Source: Pseudomonas serbica | GTDB taxonomy: Bacteria > Pseudomonadota > Gammaproteobacteria > Pseudomonadales > Pseudomonadaceae | NCBI RefSeq assembly: GCF_028823535.1 | Contig: NZ_JAQIYM010000005.1 | Span: 248,001 to 312,000, forward strand | DNA length: 64,000 nucleotides | Direction of reading: 5' to 3' | In this document: one piece after another, positions 1 to 9,450 of the stretch | Layout: every line of letters starts with the position of its first letter | Numbering within the stretch: the first letter of the stretch is position 1 | The notes under the pieces: generated by a model | What the model saw: only the letters and a program-made list of their open reading frames with translations | Databases searched by the model: none | Told to the model about the DNA's origin: nothing | Program-made: the position numbers and the translations under genes

Positions 1-637
1 CGCCAGCTACACCGCCGACTGGAAGCAGCTGCCCATGAGCGGCACGGCCGAGCGCAGCCTGACCAAGCAAGCCAATGGCGTCTGGAAGCTCAACTTCAAG
101 GCTTCGATGATGATCGCCAGCCTGTCCGAAGAAAGCACCCTGACCGTCGACAAGGACACCCTGCTGCCACAGTCCTACCATTTCGAACGGGGTGGCCTGG
201 GTAAAGCCAAGAAGGCTGACCTGGACTTCGACTGGACTGCCAAGAAGGTTACCGGCACCGATCGTGGCGATCCGGTCAATATTGCCCTCAACCGCGGCAT
301 GCTCGACAAATCCACCTACCAGCTGGCACTGCAGCATGACGTAGCCGCCGGCAAGAAAAGCATGAGCTATCAGGTTGTCGATGATGGCGAAGTCGATACC
401 TATGACTTCCGCGTGCTGGGTTCGGAAAAAGTTGAGACCAAGGCTGGCCAGATCGACGCGATCAAGGTCGAGCGCGTGCGCGACCCGACACAAAGCAAGC
501 GCATCACCGTGCTCTGGTTCGCCAAGGATTGGGATTACCTGCTGGTTCGCCTGCAACAGGTCGAGACCGACGGCAAGGAGTACAACATCATGCTCCTGGA
601 CGGCACAGTGAACGGCAAGCCGGTTAAAGGCAGCTGA
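1..637 (+). CDS. DUF3108 domain protein (5' end outside window)
   Basis: The reading frame is already open at base 2 and runs to a TGA at 635-637, so only the C-terminal ~211 residues are visible. The pattern of beta-rich segments (tyrosine/histidine-containing 'PQSYHFERGG', then 'YQVVDDGEVDTYDFRVLG' and 'RITVLWFAKDWDYLLVRLQQ') fits the DUF3108 family, periplasmic or outer-membrane-associated proteins of unknown function that normally carry an N-terminal signal peptide. The signal peptide would lie upstream of the window. A strong intrinsic terminator follows directly. Family assignment is by pattern recognition; the function is not known. Confidence 0.75.
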   Translation, partial: ASYTADWKQLPMSGTAERSLTKQANGVWKLNFKASMMIASLSEESTLTVDKDTLLPQSYHFERGGLGKAKKADLDFDWTAKKVTGTDRGDPVNIALNRGMLDKSTYQLALQHDVAAGKKSMSYQVVDDGEVDTYDFRVLGSEKVETKAGQIDAIKVERVRDPTQSKRITVLWFAKDWDYLLVRLQQVETDGKEYNIMLLDGTVNGKPVKGS

Positions 638-656
638 TCCGCACCTCTTGAAGAAG

Positions 657-680
657 CCCCGCACTTGCGGGGTTTTTTTT
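657..680 (+). terminator. Intrinsic terminator of the DUF3108 gene
   Basis: Perfect 6-bp GC stem (CCCCGC/GCGGGG) with a 4-nt loop, followed by eight T residues, 20 bases after the stop codon. Confidence 0.9.
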
Positions 681-779
681 GAAGATTGAAAAAGCAGGAA
701 CGCACGACAGGCGCAATGCTCTATACCTTCAAGGTCTTTTTTGATCGAATGACTTTCCCTGCTGCCTGCGAGGTTTCAC

Positions 780-1196
780 ATGACTGTCACCGTCAACACC
801 GTTTCTGCCGAAGGCTTGCGTCATACCGTCCAGATCGATGACCACGAACTCTATGCCGATGCCCCGCCATCGGCAGGCGGCGAAGGTTCGGCGCCAGAGC
901 CGCACGACTACTTCGATGCCGCGCTGGGCGCCTGCAAGGCCCTGACCTTGAAGATGTATGCGAAGAAAAAGGACATTCCGCTGACGGGCGTTGGCGTGGA
1001 GGTCAAGCGCGACAACAGCCAGGAGCAAAAAGGCAAATACGTACTCCACGTCAAGCTGACCCTCAAGGGCGTGCTCACCGACGCCCAGCGCGAAGAGCTG
1101 CACCGGGTGGCCGATCGCTGCCCGGTGCACAAGCTGATGACCACTTCTGAAGTCAGCATCGAAACCCATCTGGCCGAAGGCGCGTTCAGCCAATAG
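780..1196 (+). CDS. OsmC-family peroxiredoxin-like protein
   Basis: 138-residue cytoplasmic protein of the OsmC/Ohr family, which reduces organic hydroperoxides with a pair of redox cysteines. The two expected cysteines are present: Cys52 in 'ALGACKALTL' and Cys114 in 'ADRCPVHKLM'. The length matches the short OsmC subgroup. The ATG start follows a purine-rich stretch (GCGAGGTTT) and gives the expected N-terminus. The gene stands alone between the DUF3108 terminator and the pirin gene. The family is secure; whether it is a true peroxidase or a YhfA-like member cannot be told from sequence alone. Confidence 0.9.
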   Translation: MTVTVNTVSAEGLRHTVQIDDHELYADAPPSAGGEGSAPEPHDYFDAALGACKALTLKMYAKKKDIPLTGVGVEVKRDNSQEQKGKYVLHVKLTLKGVLTDAQREELHRVADRCPVHKLMTTSEVSIETHLAEGAFSQ

Positions 1197-1258
1197 CGGC
1201 AAGGGCTGCGCAAGCGGGTTATGCTCGACCGCATCACCCGCTCAGCCTGGAACGCACC

Positions 1259-2119
1259 ATGAACACTCCGCTCGTGATCCGCCCCCGCGCCGAAGATGTC
1301 GAAGGCCAGCCGATTCTTCGCCCGTTGCCATCAGCCAAATGCCGCAATGTCGGGCCCTTCGTGTTTTTCGACCATATGCTCGAAACCCGTTATGCAGCGG
1401 GTACCGGCATGAACATCCGCCAGCATCCGCATATTGGTCTCTCCACGCTCACCTACCTTTTTGAAGGCCAGTTGCAGCACAAGGACAGCCTCGGGTCGGA
1501 CCAGGTGGTCAATGCCGGCGATGTCAGCTGGATGACCGCTGGCAGCGCCATCGCCCATGTCGAGCGCACACCCGAAGCGCTAAAAGACAGCGGCTTTACG
1601 ATGCACGGTTTGCAGATCTGGCTGGCTTCTCCCAAAGACAAGGAACAGGGGCCAGGACACTACAGCCACCACCCCGCCGCCACACTGCCGGTCAGCGAAA
1701 ACCTCGGGGTGACGATCCGCATGATCGCAGGCTCGGGCTTTTGCCTGGAATCGCCAGTGCCAGTGCTTTCGCCGACGCTGTATGCCGAAGTGAACCTGCA
1801 AACGGCGACGACCCTGCTGATTCCCACCGAGCATGAAGAGCGCGCGCTGTATGTGTTGAGCGGGGACGTGCAGCTCGATGGCGAGCCGTTAGAGCCGCAT
1901 TCACTGGTGGTGTTGCCACCCGGGGAAGAAATGACCTTGTTCGCCGAGAGCGACAGTCATGCGGTGTTGTTCGGTGGTGCGCCGCTGGATGGGCCGCGAC
2001 GGATCAACTGGAATTTCGTGGCGAGCGATCCGGCAGCCATCGATGAAGCGCGTCGGCGCTGGGCGGCCGGGGATTGGCCGACGGTGCCGGGGGAAGTTGA
2101 GCGGATCGAACTTCCTTAA
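1259..2119 (+). CDS. Pirin family protein
   Basis: 286-residue bicupin of the pirin family. The N-terminal cupin carries the metal-ligand set His56, His58 ('QHPHIG'), His100 and Glu102 ('AIAHVERT'), matching the iron site of characterised pirins. The second cupin (about 170-285) lacks a clear metal set, as is usual. Pirins are metal-binding proteins with reported quercetinase or regulatory activities; the substrate here is unknown. It is likely monocistronic, with a REP pair immediately downstream. Confidence 0.9.
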   Translation: MNTPLVIRPRAEDVEGQPILRPLPSAKCRNVGPFVFFDHMLETRYAAGTGMNIRQHPHIGLSTLTYLFEGQLQHKDSLGSDQVVNAGDVSWMTAGSAIAHVERTPEALKDSGFTMHGLQIWLASPKDKEQGPGHYSHHPAATLPVSENLGVTIRMIAGSGFCLESPVPVLSPTLYAEVNLQTATTLLIPTEHEERALYVLSGDVQLDGEPLEPHSLVVLPPGEEMTLFAESDSHAVLFGGAPLDGPRRINWNFVASDPAAIDEARRRWAAGDWPTVPGEVERIELP

Positions 2120-2140
2120 GACTTATTGTGAATTTCACAT

Positions 2141-2213
2141 CGCCTTCGCGAGCAAGCCCGCTCCCACAGTTGACCGCATTCCAATGTGGGAGCGGGCTTG
2201 CTCGCGAAGAGGC
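2141..2213. repeat. REP pair (inverted, GTGGGAGCGGGCTTGCTCGC type)
   Basis: Two inverted copies (about 2141-2168 and 2185-2213) of the REP palindrome, separated by about 16 bases, between the convergent 3' ends of the pirin and dienelactone hydrolase genes. Confidence 0.9.
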
Positions 2214-2227
2214 CGGCACTATCGCAA

Positions 2228-2956
2228 TCAGCCCTTGAACACTTCATCCAGTAGATTGTGCATCGACGTGAAGGCCCGAGCAGCGACCTTGGCGTCGTAC
2301 ATCATCATCCCCGGCACGTTCGCATGGGGATCGGTGAACGAGTGGAACGCGCCGCCGTAGCTCAGCAGCTGCCAATCCACGCCAGCGGCATTCATTTCAT
2401 CCTCGAAAGCCGGCAGTTGCTCCTTAGGCACCAACGGATCGGAAGCGCCGTGAAGCACCAATACCGAGCCCTTGATGTTTTTCGCATCATTGACATCCGG
2501 GGTATCCAGCGTGCCGTGGAACGACACAGCCGCCTTCACTGGCGCCCCCGTGCGGGTGAATTCCAGTGCGCAGCAACCGCCAAAACAGAAACCGAAGGTC
2601 GCCAGCTTCGAGGTATCGACAACCGCCTCACCCTGGCTTTGCAGCTGCTCGAACGCCACCTGCATGCGCTTGCGCAGCAACGGCCGGTCGTTCTTCAACG
2701 GCGTCATTGCCGCGCCTGCCTCATCGTTGTTCTGCGGACGAACCGATTGGCCATAGAGATCCGCGATCAACACCACGTAACCCTTGGCCGCGACCGACTT
2801 GGCGATCTCCTCGGCCCCGGCGCCAACACCCATCCAGTTCGGCGCCATCAACAGACCCGGACGCGGGCCTTTGTGGTCGGCGTCGAAAGCCAGGCGGCTT
2901 TCGTAGGATTGGCCATCAATCTGGTAGGCAACAGAACGTACAGTGATTTGGCTCAT
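2228..2956 (-). CDS. Dienelactone hydrolase family protein
   Basis: 242-residue alpha/beta hydrolase of the dienelactone hydrolase family. The nucleophile elbow is 'GFCFGG' with Cys124 as nucleophile, the DLH hallmark. The acid is in 'LHGASDPLVP' and the histidine in 'GGAFHSFTDP'. It is probably cytoplasmic and cleaves a lactone or ester; the natural substrate is not predictable because no catechol-pathway genes are nearby. It starts at an ATG preceded by GGAGTCATAA, and is separated from htpG by the htpG terminator. Confidence 0.9.
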   Translation of the reverse strand: MSQITVRSVAYQIDGQSYESRLAFDADHKGPRPGLLMAPNWMGVGAGAEEIAKSVAAKGYVVLIADLYGQSVRPQNNDEAGAAMTPLKNDRPLLRKRMQVAFEQLQSQGEAVVDTSKLATFGFCFGGCCALEFTRTGAPVKAAVSFHGTLDTPDVNDAKNIKGSVLVLHGASDPLVPKEQLPAFEDEMNAAGVDWQLLSYGGAFHSFTDPHANVPGMMMYDAKVAARAFTSMHNLLDEVFKG

Positions 2957-2987
2957 TTATGACTCCTGATTTTTTTACACCAGAATG

Positions 2988-3013
2988 AAAAAAACCCGCC
3001 GAAGCGGGTTTTT
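2988..3013 (-). terminator. Terminator of htpG
   Basis: Stem CCCGC/GCGGG with flanking A-run and T-run, 12 bases after the htpG stop; on the minus strand the stem is followed by seven T residues. It is nearly symmetric and could act in both directions. Confidence 0.85.
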
Positions 3014-3024
3014 CTACAACCTTG

Positions 3025-4929
3025 TCAAGCCGACAGTTCAACCAGCAGCTTGTTCAGGCGGCGCACGTAGGCCGCCGGGTCCTTCAAGCTGTCGCCGGCC
3101 GCCAGGGCCGCCTGATCGAAGAGGATGTGCGACAGGTCGCCAAAGCGCTCGTCGCTCTGCTCGTTGTCGAGCTTCTCGATCAGAGGGTGAGCAGGGTTGA
3201 ATTCGAAGATCGGCTTCGAATCCGGAACCTTCTGCCCGCTGGCTTCGAGGATCTGACGCATCTGCAGGCCCAGGTCCTGCTCGCCGATGGCCAGGATCGC
3301 CGGGGAATCGGTCAGGCGATGGGATACCCGTACTTCAGCCACGGATTCGCCCAGCGCGGTCTTCAGACGCTCAACCAGGCCTTCCTTGGACTTGGCGACT
3401 TCTTCCGCGGCCTTCTTGTCCTCTTCCGAGTCCAGGTTGCCGAGGTCCAGGTCACCGCGCGCCACGTCGACAAAGCTCTTGCCGTCGAAATCGCTCAGGT
3501 AGCTCATCAGCCACTCGTCGATACGGTCGGTCAGCAGCAGCACTTCGATGCCTTTCTTGCGGAAGACTTCCAGGTGCGGGCTGTTCTTGACCTGGGCGTA
3601 GGTTTCGCCGGTCAGGTAGTAGATCTTGTCCTGACCTTCCTTGGCACGTGCCAGGTACTCGGCCAGGCCGACAACCTGCTCGCCGTCATCACCGTTGGTC
3701 GATGCGAAACGCAACAGTCCAGCGATTTTCTCTTTGTTGGCGAAATCTTCTGCCGGGCCTTCTTTCATGACCTGGCCGAAGTTTTTCCAGAAGCCTTTGT
3801 ATTGCTCTGGCTCGTTCTTCGCCAGTTTTTCCAGCATATCCAGCACGCGCTTGGTCAGCGCCGACTTCATCGAGTCGATGATCGGGTCTTTCTGCAGGAT
3901 TTCCCGCGACACGTTCAGCGACAAGTCGTTGGAGTCGACCACACCCTTGATGAAGCGCAGGTACAGCGGCAGGAAGGACTCAGCCTGGTCCATGACGAAC
4001 ACGCGCTGCACGTACAGCTTCAGGCCTTTTGGCGCTTCACGCTGGTACAGGTCGAATGGCGCACGGGCCGGCACGTACAGCAGCGAGCTGTATTCCAGCT
4101 TGCCTTCGACCTTGTTGTGGCTCCAGCTCAGCGGATTCTCGAAGTCGTGGGCGATGTGCTTGTAGAACTCCTGGTATTCCTCGTCCTTGATGTCGGTACG
4201 CGGACGGGTCCACAGGGCGCTGGCGCGGTTGACGGTTTCCCACTCAACGGCCGGCTTCTCTTCGCCTTCAGCGGCTGCCACTTCTTTCGGCAACTCGATC
4301 GGCAGAGCAATGTGATCGGAGTATTTCTTGATGATGTTGCGCAGGCGCCAGCCATCGGCGAACTCGTCTTCACCGGCTTTCAGGTGCAGGACAATACGCG
4401 TGCCACGCTCAGCCTTCTCGATGGTGGCGACTTCGAAATCGCCCTCACCTTTGGACGACCAATGAACGCCTTCGCTGGCATCGCTGCCGGCTCGACGGCT
4501 GAATACGTCGACTTTGTCGGCGACGATGAAGGCCGAATAGAAACCGACACCGAACTGACCGATCAGGTGCGAGTCTTTCTTCTGGTCGCCCGTCAGGTGC
4601 TTCATGAAGTCGGCGGTACCGGACTTGGCAATGGTGCCCAGGTGGGTGATCGCGTCTTCGCGGCTCATGCCGATGCCGTTGTCTTCGAGGGTGACGGTCT
4701 TGGCGTCCTTGTCGAAGCTCACACGGATTTTCAGTTCAGCGCCACCTTCCAGCAATTGTGGCTTGGACAGCGCTTCGAAACGTAATTTGTCTACAGCGTC
4801 AGAGGCGTTCGAGATCAGTTCGCGAAGGAAAATTTCCTTGTTGGAATACAGCGAATGGATCATGAGGTGCAGCAGTTGCTTCACCTCGGTCTGGAAGCCC
4901 AGGGTTTCCTTTTGAGTTTCCACACTCAT
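3025..4929 (-). CDS. htpG: Molecular chaperone HtpG (Hsp90)
   Basis: 634-residue cytosolic Hsp90, an ATP-dependent chaperone. Bergerat-fold ATP-site motifs occur in order: '[11 protein letters not shown]' (about 35-45), '[19 protein letters not shown]' (about 80-98) and '[11 protein letters not shown]' (about 120-130). Middle and C-terminal dimerisation domains follow. An upstream in-frame start exists, but the start at 4929 ('[10 protein letters not shown]') gives the exact family length and N-terminus. The gene is monocistronic with its own terminator. Heat-shock control is likely but no clear sigma-32 box was identified. Confidence 0.97.
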   Translation of the reverse strand: MSVETQKETLGFQTEVKQLLHLMIHSLYSNKEIFLRELISNASDAVDKLRFEALSKPQLLEGGAELKIRVSFDKDAKTVTLEDNGIGMSREDAITHLGTIAKSGTADFMKHLTGDQKKDSHLIGQFGVGFYSAFIVADKVDVFSRRAGSDASEGVHWSSKGEGDFEVATIEKAERGTRIVLHLKAGEDEFADGWRLRNIIKKYSDHIALPIELPKEVAAAEGEEKPAVEWETVNRASALWTRPRTDIKDEEYQEFYKHIAHDFENPLSWSHNKVEGKLEYSSLLYVPARAPFDLYQREAPKGLKLYVQRVFVMDQAESFLPLYLRFIKGVVDSNDLSLNVSREILQKDPIIDSMKSALTKRVLDMLEKLAKNEPEQYKGFWKNFGQVMKEGPAEDFANKEKIAGLLRFASTNGDDGEQVVGLAEYLARAKEGQDKIYYLTGETYAQVKNSPHLEVFRKKGIEVLLLTDRIDEWLMSYLSDFDGKSFVDVARGDLDLGNLDSEEDKKAAEEVAKSKEGLVERLKTALGESVAEVRVSHRLTDSPAILAIGEQDLGLQMRQILEASGQKVPDSKPIFEFNPAHPLIEKLDNEQSDERFGDLSHILFDQAALAAGDSLKDPAAYVRRLNKLLVELSA

Positions 4930-5010
4930 GGTCATCAAACTCCAATCAGATGGCAGTGGCCGCGACCTTGAGGGTCGGCGGCGGGTTGTCATCAGAGTTG
5001 GGGGCTGTGT

Positions 5011-5463
5011 TCAGGATTTCAAGGGCTCATCGAGTTTGAAATGCGCTCGGGCCGTGGCGATGGGTTCAGCTTCAGTACTTTGCCAGGCGGTAATCGCCAC
5101 GTTGGCGACGCGGCGCCCCTGGCGACACACCTGGCAACGGGCCCAGGTATCGCGAAACTGCCCGGCGCGCAGGTAATCGAGGGAGAAGTCGATGATCTTC
5201 GGCACGCCCGGCGAACCGGTCGCCACCAGCAAGTGCAACGCGGCGGAGAGTTCCATGAAGCCGGCGATCACGCCGCCATGAATGGCCGGCAATAACGGGT
5301 TGCCGATGTTGTCCTTGTTGGCCGGCAGACGAAACAGCAGTTCATCGCCGACCCGCGAGCATTCCACGCCGATCAATCCGGCGTAGGGAATCAGCTTCAA
5401 CAGCGGCGCGTAATCCCCCTGCTCATGGGCCCGTTGCAGTTGCTCCTTGAATGACTCGCTCAC
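5011..5463 (-). CDS. PaaI-family hotdog thioesterase (second gene of pair)
   Basis: 150-residue hotdog-fold acyl-CoA thioesterase. The family signature 'IHGGVIAGFMELSAALHLL' (about 64-82) contains the conserved His-Gly-Gly and the helix acidic residue. The start is a GTG that overlaps the stop of the upstream thioesterase by 4 bases, so the two paralogues are translationally coupled and may form a heteromer. The substrate (aryl- or acyl-CoA) is not predictable. Confidence 0.88.
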   Translation of the reverse strand: MSESFKEQLQRAHEQGDYAPLLKLIPYAGLIGVECSRVGDELLFRLPANKDNIGNPLLPAIHGGVIAGFMELSAALHLLVATGSPGVPKIIDFSLDYLRAGQFRDTWARCQVCRQGRRVANVAITAWQSTEAEPIATARAHFKLDEPLKS

Positions 5464-5936
5464 TTCGCACCTCCGGCGATGGCACCTGCAAAACCCTTGG
5501 TCCCCTTGATGCCCTTGCCCATGCGCATGAAAGTGCCTACCACGTGGGCAATGGGCTGCTTGGGGTCATCCTGATAGGCAAAACCACGGGCGAATATCAC
5601 GTCGGTGGTCACCCGATAGCACTGGGCGAAGCCGTAGACATCTTTATGCGGTTCGGCTGCGTGCATGTAGTCGATACGCAGGTCGAGTGTCGGGCAGACT
5701 TCGAATTCCGGCAGCACGCAGAGGGTCGACATGCCACAAGCGGTGTCCATCAAGGTGGTCAAGGCACCGCCGTGAATCACGCCGCTCTGGGGGTTGCCGA
5801 CGATCTGCGGGCCGTATGGCAGCACCACGGTGAGCCCTTCGGCACTGGCGCTGTGAACGCGCAACCCGAGCACCTGACAATGTCGCAGCGCCGACAGGAA
5901 TCGTGTCGCACGCTCAAAAACGGGGTTTTCAGCCAT
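5460..5936 (-). CDS. PaaI-family hotdog thioesterase (first gene of pair)
   Basis: 158-residue hotdog-fold thioesterase with the signature 'VIHGGALTTLMDTACGMS' (about 75-92), which includes the catalytic acidic residue of the PaaI/4HBT type (Asp in 'LMDTA'). It starts at an ATG. The next gene begins inside its stop codon, so the pair forms a two-gene operon. Likely role: cytoplasmic hydrolysis of small acyl- or aryl-CoA thioesters. Confidence 0.88.
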   Translation of the reverse strand: MAENPVFERATRFLSALRHCQVLGLRVHSASAEGLTVVLPYGPQIVGNPQSGVIHGGALTTLMDTACGMSTLCVLPEFEVCPTLDLRIDYMHAAEPHKDVYGFAQCYRVTTDVIFARGFAYQDDPKQPIAHVVGTFMRMGKGIKGTKGFAGAIAGGAK

Positions 5937-6094
5937 GTTGATAAAGACTCTTGTTTAGTTGGCAGTGAAGTAGAGAGCCAGGTAAAAGTTCCGCATTAGA
6001 ACAAACTTTTATATCTGAAATAATTTGAGGAACTTAACCATGACACCAAGGCTCTTAAGGCCAGATAGATCTTTTCCACAAGGAGAAACACCCC

Positions 6095-6331
6095 ATGCGT
6101 AAGACTTTTGCTATTGCCTTGATGTTGACCGCTTCCCTCGGTCTCGCTGCTTGCGATAAAAAATCCGAGGACAAAGCTCAAGATGCCGCCGAACATGCTG
6201 AGCAAGCACAGCAAGACATGAACAAAGCTCAGGATAAAGTGAACGACGCAGCGAAAGAAAACGCCGAAGCCGCCAAAGCTCAGGCTGAATCGAACGAAGC
6301 TGCGGCAAAAGAAGCCGCGCCTAAAAACTAA
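6095..6331 (+). CDS. Small alanine-rich coiled-coil lipoprotein
   Basis: 78-residue protein with a lipoprotein signal peptide ending in lipobox 'LGLAAC' (Cys20). The mature part is a highly charged Ala/Lys/Glu/Gln helix (about 25-75) with repeated 'AEHAEQAQQDMNKAQDKVND'-like heptads. This resembles small Lpp/OprI-style lipoproteins but without their family sequence. A strong RBS (AAGGAG) precedes the ATG and a strong terminator follows, so the gene is an isolated, probably highly expressed unit. It is probably outer-membrane or periplasmic; the function is unknown. Confidence 0.85.
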   Translation: MRKTFAIALMLTASLGLAACDKKSEDKAQDAAEHAEQAQQDMNKAQDKVNDAAKENAEAAKAQAESNEAAAKEAAPKN

Positions 6332-6349
6332 ATCGGTTTTTAGCGTGAT

Positions 6350-6382
6350 AAAAGAAAACCCGCCAAGTGCGGGTTTTCTTTT
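6350..6382 (+). terminator. Terminator of the small lipoprotein gene
   Basis: Long stem (A-rich arm plus CCCGC/GCGGG) followed by TTTTCTTTT, 18 bases downstream of the stop. The arms are symmetrical, so it may also stop minus-strand transcripts from the MAPEG gene. Confidence 0.88.
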
Positions 6383-6410
6383 GCGTGCAGCTTTTGTCCG
6401 AACGTCAGCG

Positions 6411-6812
6411 CTAGAGCAAAATCGTTCGAAAAGTCGGACTAATCATCAGCAACAACGAACAGATTAATCCCACCAGCCAGACCAGGCTGCGTTGCCAGGC
6501 CAGATCTTTCCAGTAACACAGCAGGTAGAGGACTCGCGCGATGACAAAGATGATCGCCAACGAGTCGATCAACCATCCCGCCGTTTGGGTGGTGTGGGCC
6601 ATCAACACCCCCACTGCAAACAATATGAAAGCTTCGAAACTGTTCTGATGCGCTGCCAGCGCACGCGCACCCAGTCCCGTGAGTTGCGCCTGCTGCTGGC
6701 GTGGCAAGTGATTATTGTAGCCGCCCTGCTCTTTCATGGCCGTGGTCACGGGCATGCGCGCCACGTAAATCAGTACAGCACTGATGAACACGCACCAGAA
6801 TGGAATACTCAT
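6411..6812 (-). CDS. MAPEG family membrane protein
   Basis: 133-residue inner-membrane protein with four predicted transmembrane segments. The MAPEG signature region 'ARALAAHQNSFEAFILFA' (about 49-66) carries the conserved Arg, His, Asn and Glu-Phe of the glutathione/eicosanoid-metabolism superfamily. Bacterial members are uncharacterised for the most part. The ATG start shares its A with the TGA of the upstream DUF599 gene (TGATG), so the two are coupled. Confidence 0.88.
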   Translation of the reverse strand: MSIPFWCVFISAVLIYVARMPVTTAMKEQGGYNNHLPRQQQAQLTGLGARALAAHQNSFEAFILFAVGVLMAHTTQTAGWLIDSLAIIFVIARVLYLLCYWKDLAWQRSLVWLVGLICSLLLMISPTFRTILL

Positions 6813-7549
6813 CAAGCGACCTCTTTATTTACCTCGGGCAAAGGCGCCTCTGTAGGGGTATAGACCATGACATCGAGAACGTCGGAGTGAAACTCGCGGC
6901 GGTACAACACAAACACCACGCCGGCACTCATCAACATGAACAACCAGGGGCTGACGAACCAGGCCAGCATGGTCATGCCGAAGTAATAGGAACGCAGGCC
7001 GAAGTTGAACTGGTTGGCCGCCATGGAAATAACCCGGGCCGCGCGATTGGCAAAGGCCTTGCGCTCCTGCTCCGACACATGGCGCTCACCGACCATGGGG
7101 GCCGAGCCCACCAGGATGGCGGCGAAGTTGTACTGGCGCATGCACCAGCTGAAGGTAAAGAACGCATAGACGAATACCAGCGCCAGGCATAACAACTTGA
7201 TCTCCGACATCCCCTGGGACGCCTGCTGCACCATCGGGATATCGGCCAGCAACGACACCGCCCTTTCGGACGCCCCGAGCACCGTGAGGATACCGGCCAG
7301 GATAATCAGGGTGCTGGAGGCAAAGAACGACGCATTGCGCTCCAGGTTGCCGATCACGCTGGCATCGGCGATGCGGTTGTCGCGCAGCAGCATGCGGCGC
7401 ATCCAGTCTTCGCGATACAGATGCAGCACGCTGGCCAGGCAAGCGGTGTCACGGCCCTTCCAGGTCGCATAGCGGGTGTAACCGCCCCAGCAGATCACGA
7501 ACCAGATGGCAGCGAGTATGTGGATCAGGTTGGCTTGGATGAACGACAT
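6812..7549 (-). CDS. DUF599 family inner-membrane protein
   Basis: 245-residue protein with about four hydrophobic segments (near 5-25, 70-90, 115-135 and 190-215) matching DUF599. The start at 7549 ('MSFIQANLIH') is chosen because AAGGACTCG lies just before the ATG; the longer open frame runs into a REP element. It forms a two-gene operon with the MAPEG gene. The function is unknown. Confidence 0.85.
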   Translation of the reverse strand: MSFIQANLIHILAAIWFVICWGGYTRYATWKGRDTACLASVLHLYREDWMRRMLLRDNRIADASVIGNLERNASFFASSTLIILAGILTVLGASERAVSLLADIPMVQQASQGMSEIKLLCLALVFVYAFFTFSWCMRQYNFAAILVGSAPMVGERHVSEQERKAFANRAARVISMAANQFNFGLRSYYFGMTMLAWFVSPWLFMLMSAGVVFVLYRREFHSDVLDVMVYTPTEAPLPEVNKEVA

Positions 7550-7588
7550 GCGAGTCCTTTTGATGTGATGACAAAACACTGAGAACTT

Positions 7589-7677
7589 GTGGGAGCGAGC
7601 CTGCTCGCGAAAGCGCAAGATCAATCAACATGTGCGTCGAACATGCCGACGCCTTCGCGAGCAGGCTCGCTCCCACA
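7589..7677. repeat. REP pair
   Basis: Inverted copies at about 7589-7616 and 7650-7677 of GTGGGAGCGAGCCTGCTCGC, separated by about 33 bases, upstream of the DUF599 gene. Confidence 0.92.
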
Positions 7678-7740
7678 TGAGGTCCCAGCAGTCTTTCGAC
7701 GTTAGCGCAACGCAAAAGACACCGCACTCCTGGTAAAAAA

Positions 7741-7770
7741 AATGCCCCGTATCGATTGATACGGGGCATT
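7741..7770 (-). terminator. Terminator of brnQ
   Basis: 13-bp perfect stem AATGCCCCGTATC/GATACGGGGCATT with GATT loop; on the minus strand it runs into a T-rich tract. It lies 44 bases after the brnQ stop. A second small GC hairpin (CCGGCCCG/CGGGCCGG, about 7786-7809) lies between it and brnQ. Confidence 0.9.
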
Positions 7771-7813
7771 TCTGTTTTTGCTCACCGGCCCGCTCGTGAC
7801 GGGCCGGTAACGC

Positions 7814-9127
7814 TTAAGCCAGCGCTTCTTCGCGCTTGCCCAGCAGACGGTCGCACACCACGGCGACCACCAGGGTCATCACCGAAGGCACCAGCCACGC
7901 CAGGCCTTGCTCGCTGAGCGGCAGGTGCGACAGTTGAGTCGGCATCCAGTCCGCCAGGCCGGCACCCTTGAGGGCGTCGATCAGGCCAAAGATGAACGAC
8001 ACCAGCATCACCGGACCAACGATGCGGCCTTGTTCATGCCAGAAGTCCTTGCAGAAGCTCAGGGCCACCAGGGCGATGCACGGCGGGTAGATCGCGGTCA
8101 GTACCGGGATCGAGAACGCGATCAGCTTGGTCAGGCCCAGGTTGGACACCAGCAGGGAGAACGCTGCGAGGATGATCACCAGGGTCTTGTAGGACAGTGG
8201 CAGCACCCGGCTGAAGTACTCGGCGCAGGCACAGGTCAGGCCAACTGCGGTGACCAGGCAGGCCAGCGAGATCAGCACGGCAAGGAAACCGCTGCCCAGG
8301 GAGCCGAAGGTGTGCTGCACGTAGGCGTGCAGTACGGCCGCGCCATTGGTGGCACCGGCGGCGACTTCATGGCTGCCCGCACCCAGACGGAACAGGCTGA
8401 TGTAGACCAGTGCCAGGCCCACGCCGGCAATCAGGCCGGCAATGATCGCGTAACGGGTGATCAACGCCGGCGACTCGACACCGCGAGAGCGGATGGCGTT
8501 GACGATAACGATGCCGAACACCAGTGCACCGAGGGTATCCATGGTCAGGTAACCGTTGATGAAGCCCTGGGAGAACGGTGCCGCCACGTATTCAGGCGTT
8601 GCATGGCCTATGTCACCCGCTGGCAAGGCGAACGCGGCAATACCGAGCGCAGCCAGGGCGATGATTTTCAGCGGTGCGAGGAAACGTCCGACGGTATCGA
8701 GCAAACGACCCGGGTACAGCGAGATGAAGAACACCACCAGGAAGTACACGGAACTGTAGAGGAACAGCGCCAGTGGGCTTTCGCCGGTCAGGGGCGCCAG
8801 GCCGACTTCGAACGACACGGTTGCGGTGCGCGGCGTGGCGAACAGTGGGCCGACAGCGAGGTAGCACGCCGCCGCGAGCAGGCCACCGGCGATCTTGCCG
8901 ATCGGGCTGCTCAGGGCATCCATGGCGCCCCCCACTTTGGCCAGGGCCACGACGGTGACCACGGGCAGGCCGACTGCAGTGATCAGGAAGCCCAGCGCCG
9001 CCATCCAGACGTGAGGCCCGGACTGCAAACCGACGATAGGCGGGAAGATGATGTTGCCAGCCCCGACGAACAGGGCAAACGTCATAAAACCAAGTGCCAG
9101 GATGTCCTGGCCTTTCAACACTTTCAT
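7814..9127 (-). CDS. brnQ: Branched-chain amino acid:cation symporter BrnQ
   Basis: 437-residue LIVCS-family carrier that imports Leu, Ile and Val with Na+ or H+. About 12 transmembrane segments are evident, and the N-terminal signature '[14 protein letters not shown]' is the family hallmark. ATG start with a purine-rich RBS region. Monocistronic, ending at a strong terminator. Confidence 0.95.
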   Translation of the reverse strand: MKVLKGQDILALGFMTFALFVGAGNIIFPPIVGLQSGPHVWMAALGFLITAVGLPVVTVVALAKVGGAMDALSSPIGKIAGGLLAAACYLAVGPLFATPRTATVSFEVGLAPLTGESPLALFLYSSVYFLVVFFISLYPGRLLDTVGRFLAPLKIIALAALGIAAFALPAGDIGHATPEYVAAPFSQGFINGYLTMDTLGALVFGIVIVNAIRSRGVESPALITRYAIIAGLIAGVGLALVYISLFRLGAGSHEVAAGATNGAAVLHAYVQHTFGSLGSGFLAVLISLACLVTAVGLTCACAEYFSRVLPLSYKTLVIILAAFSLLVSNLGLTKLIAFSIPVLTAIYPPCIALVALSFCKDFWHEQGRIVGPVMLVSFIFGLIDALKGAGLADWMPTQLSHLPLSEQGLAWLVPSVMTLVVAVVCDRLLGKREEALA

Positions 9128-9450
9128 TAAGGAAATACCACACTACTGAATCGGAATTTAGAGAGGGATTTCCCTATGGGTGAGGGAAATGCTGTCGGTC
9201 CGTATGGGACCAACCCTTTTAGCGCGTTGCGGCCTTGTGGGCTGCGGACGCAAAAATGGCGCGTATCCTAACGAATTTGCACGCCAAACGCACTGTTAGG
9301 GTGCGATCTATCCGATACGCGACACTTCAATGTCGCGTTTACATACCTAATTTTCTACCTTGGCACAGATCGTGGGAACGATCACCCGGAAACGACAAAG
9401 GCCACCCGAAGGTGGCCTTTGTTTGGTGAAGCGTCAGCTAAGCGCGAGGC
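9128..9450. other. Intergenic region between brnQ and sucD
   Basis: 323 bases without a credible gene. It holds the brnQ upstream region, a small hairpin GCGACA/TGTCGC at about 9319-9335 with no T-run, a single half copy of the CGTGGGAACGATC-type repeat (about 9369-9382), and the sucD terminator. Confidence 0.7.
9397..9420 (-). terminator. Terminator of the suc operon (after sucD)
   Basis: Perfect 10-bp stem AAAGGCCACC/GGTGGCCTTT with a 4-nt loop, about 30 bases after the sucD stop on the minus strand. Confidence 0.9.

Noticed and set aside
9235..9429. 64-codon open frame upstream of brnQ
   Set aside because: Overlaps a repeat and the sucD terminator; no RBS and no coding character.
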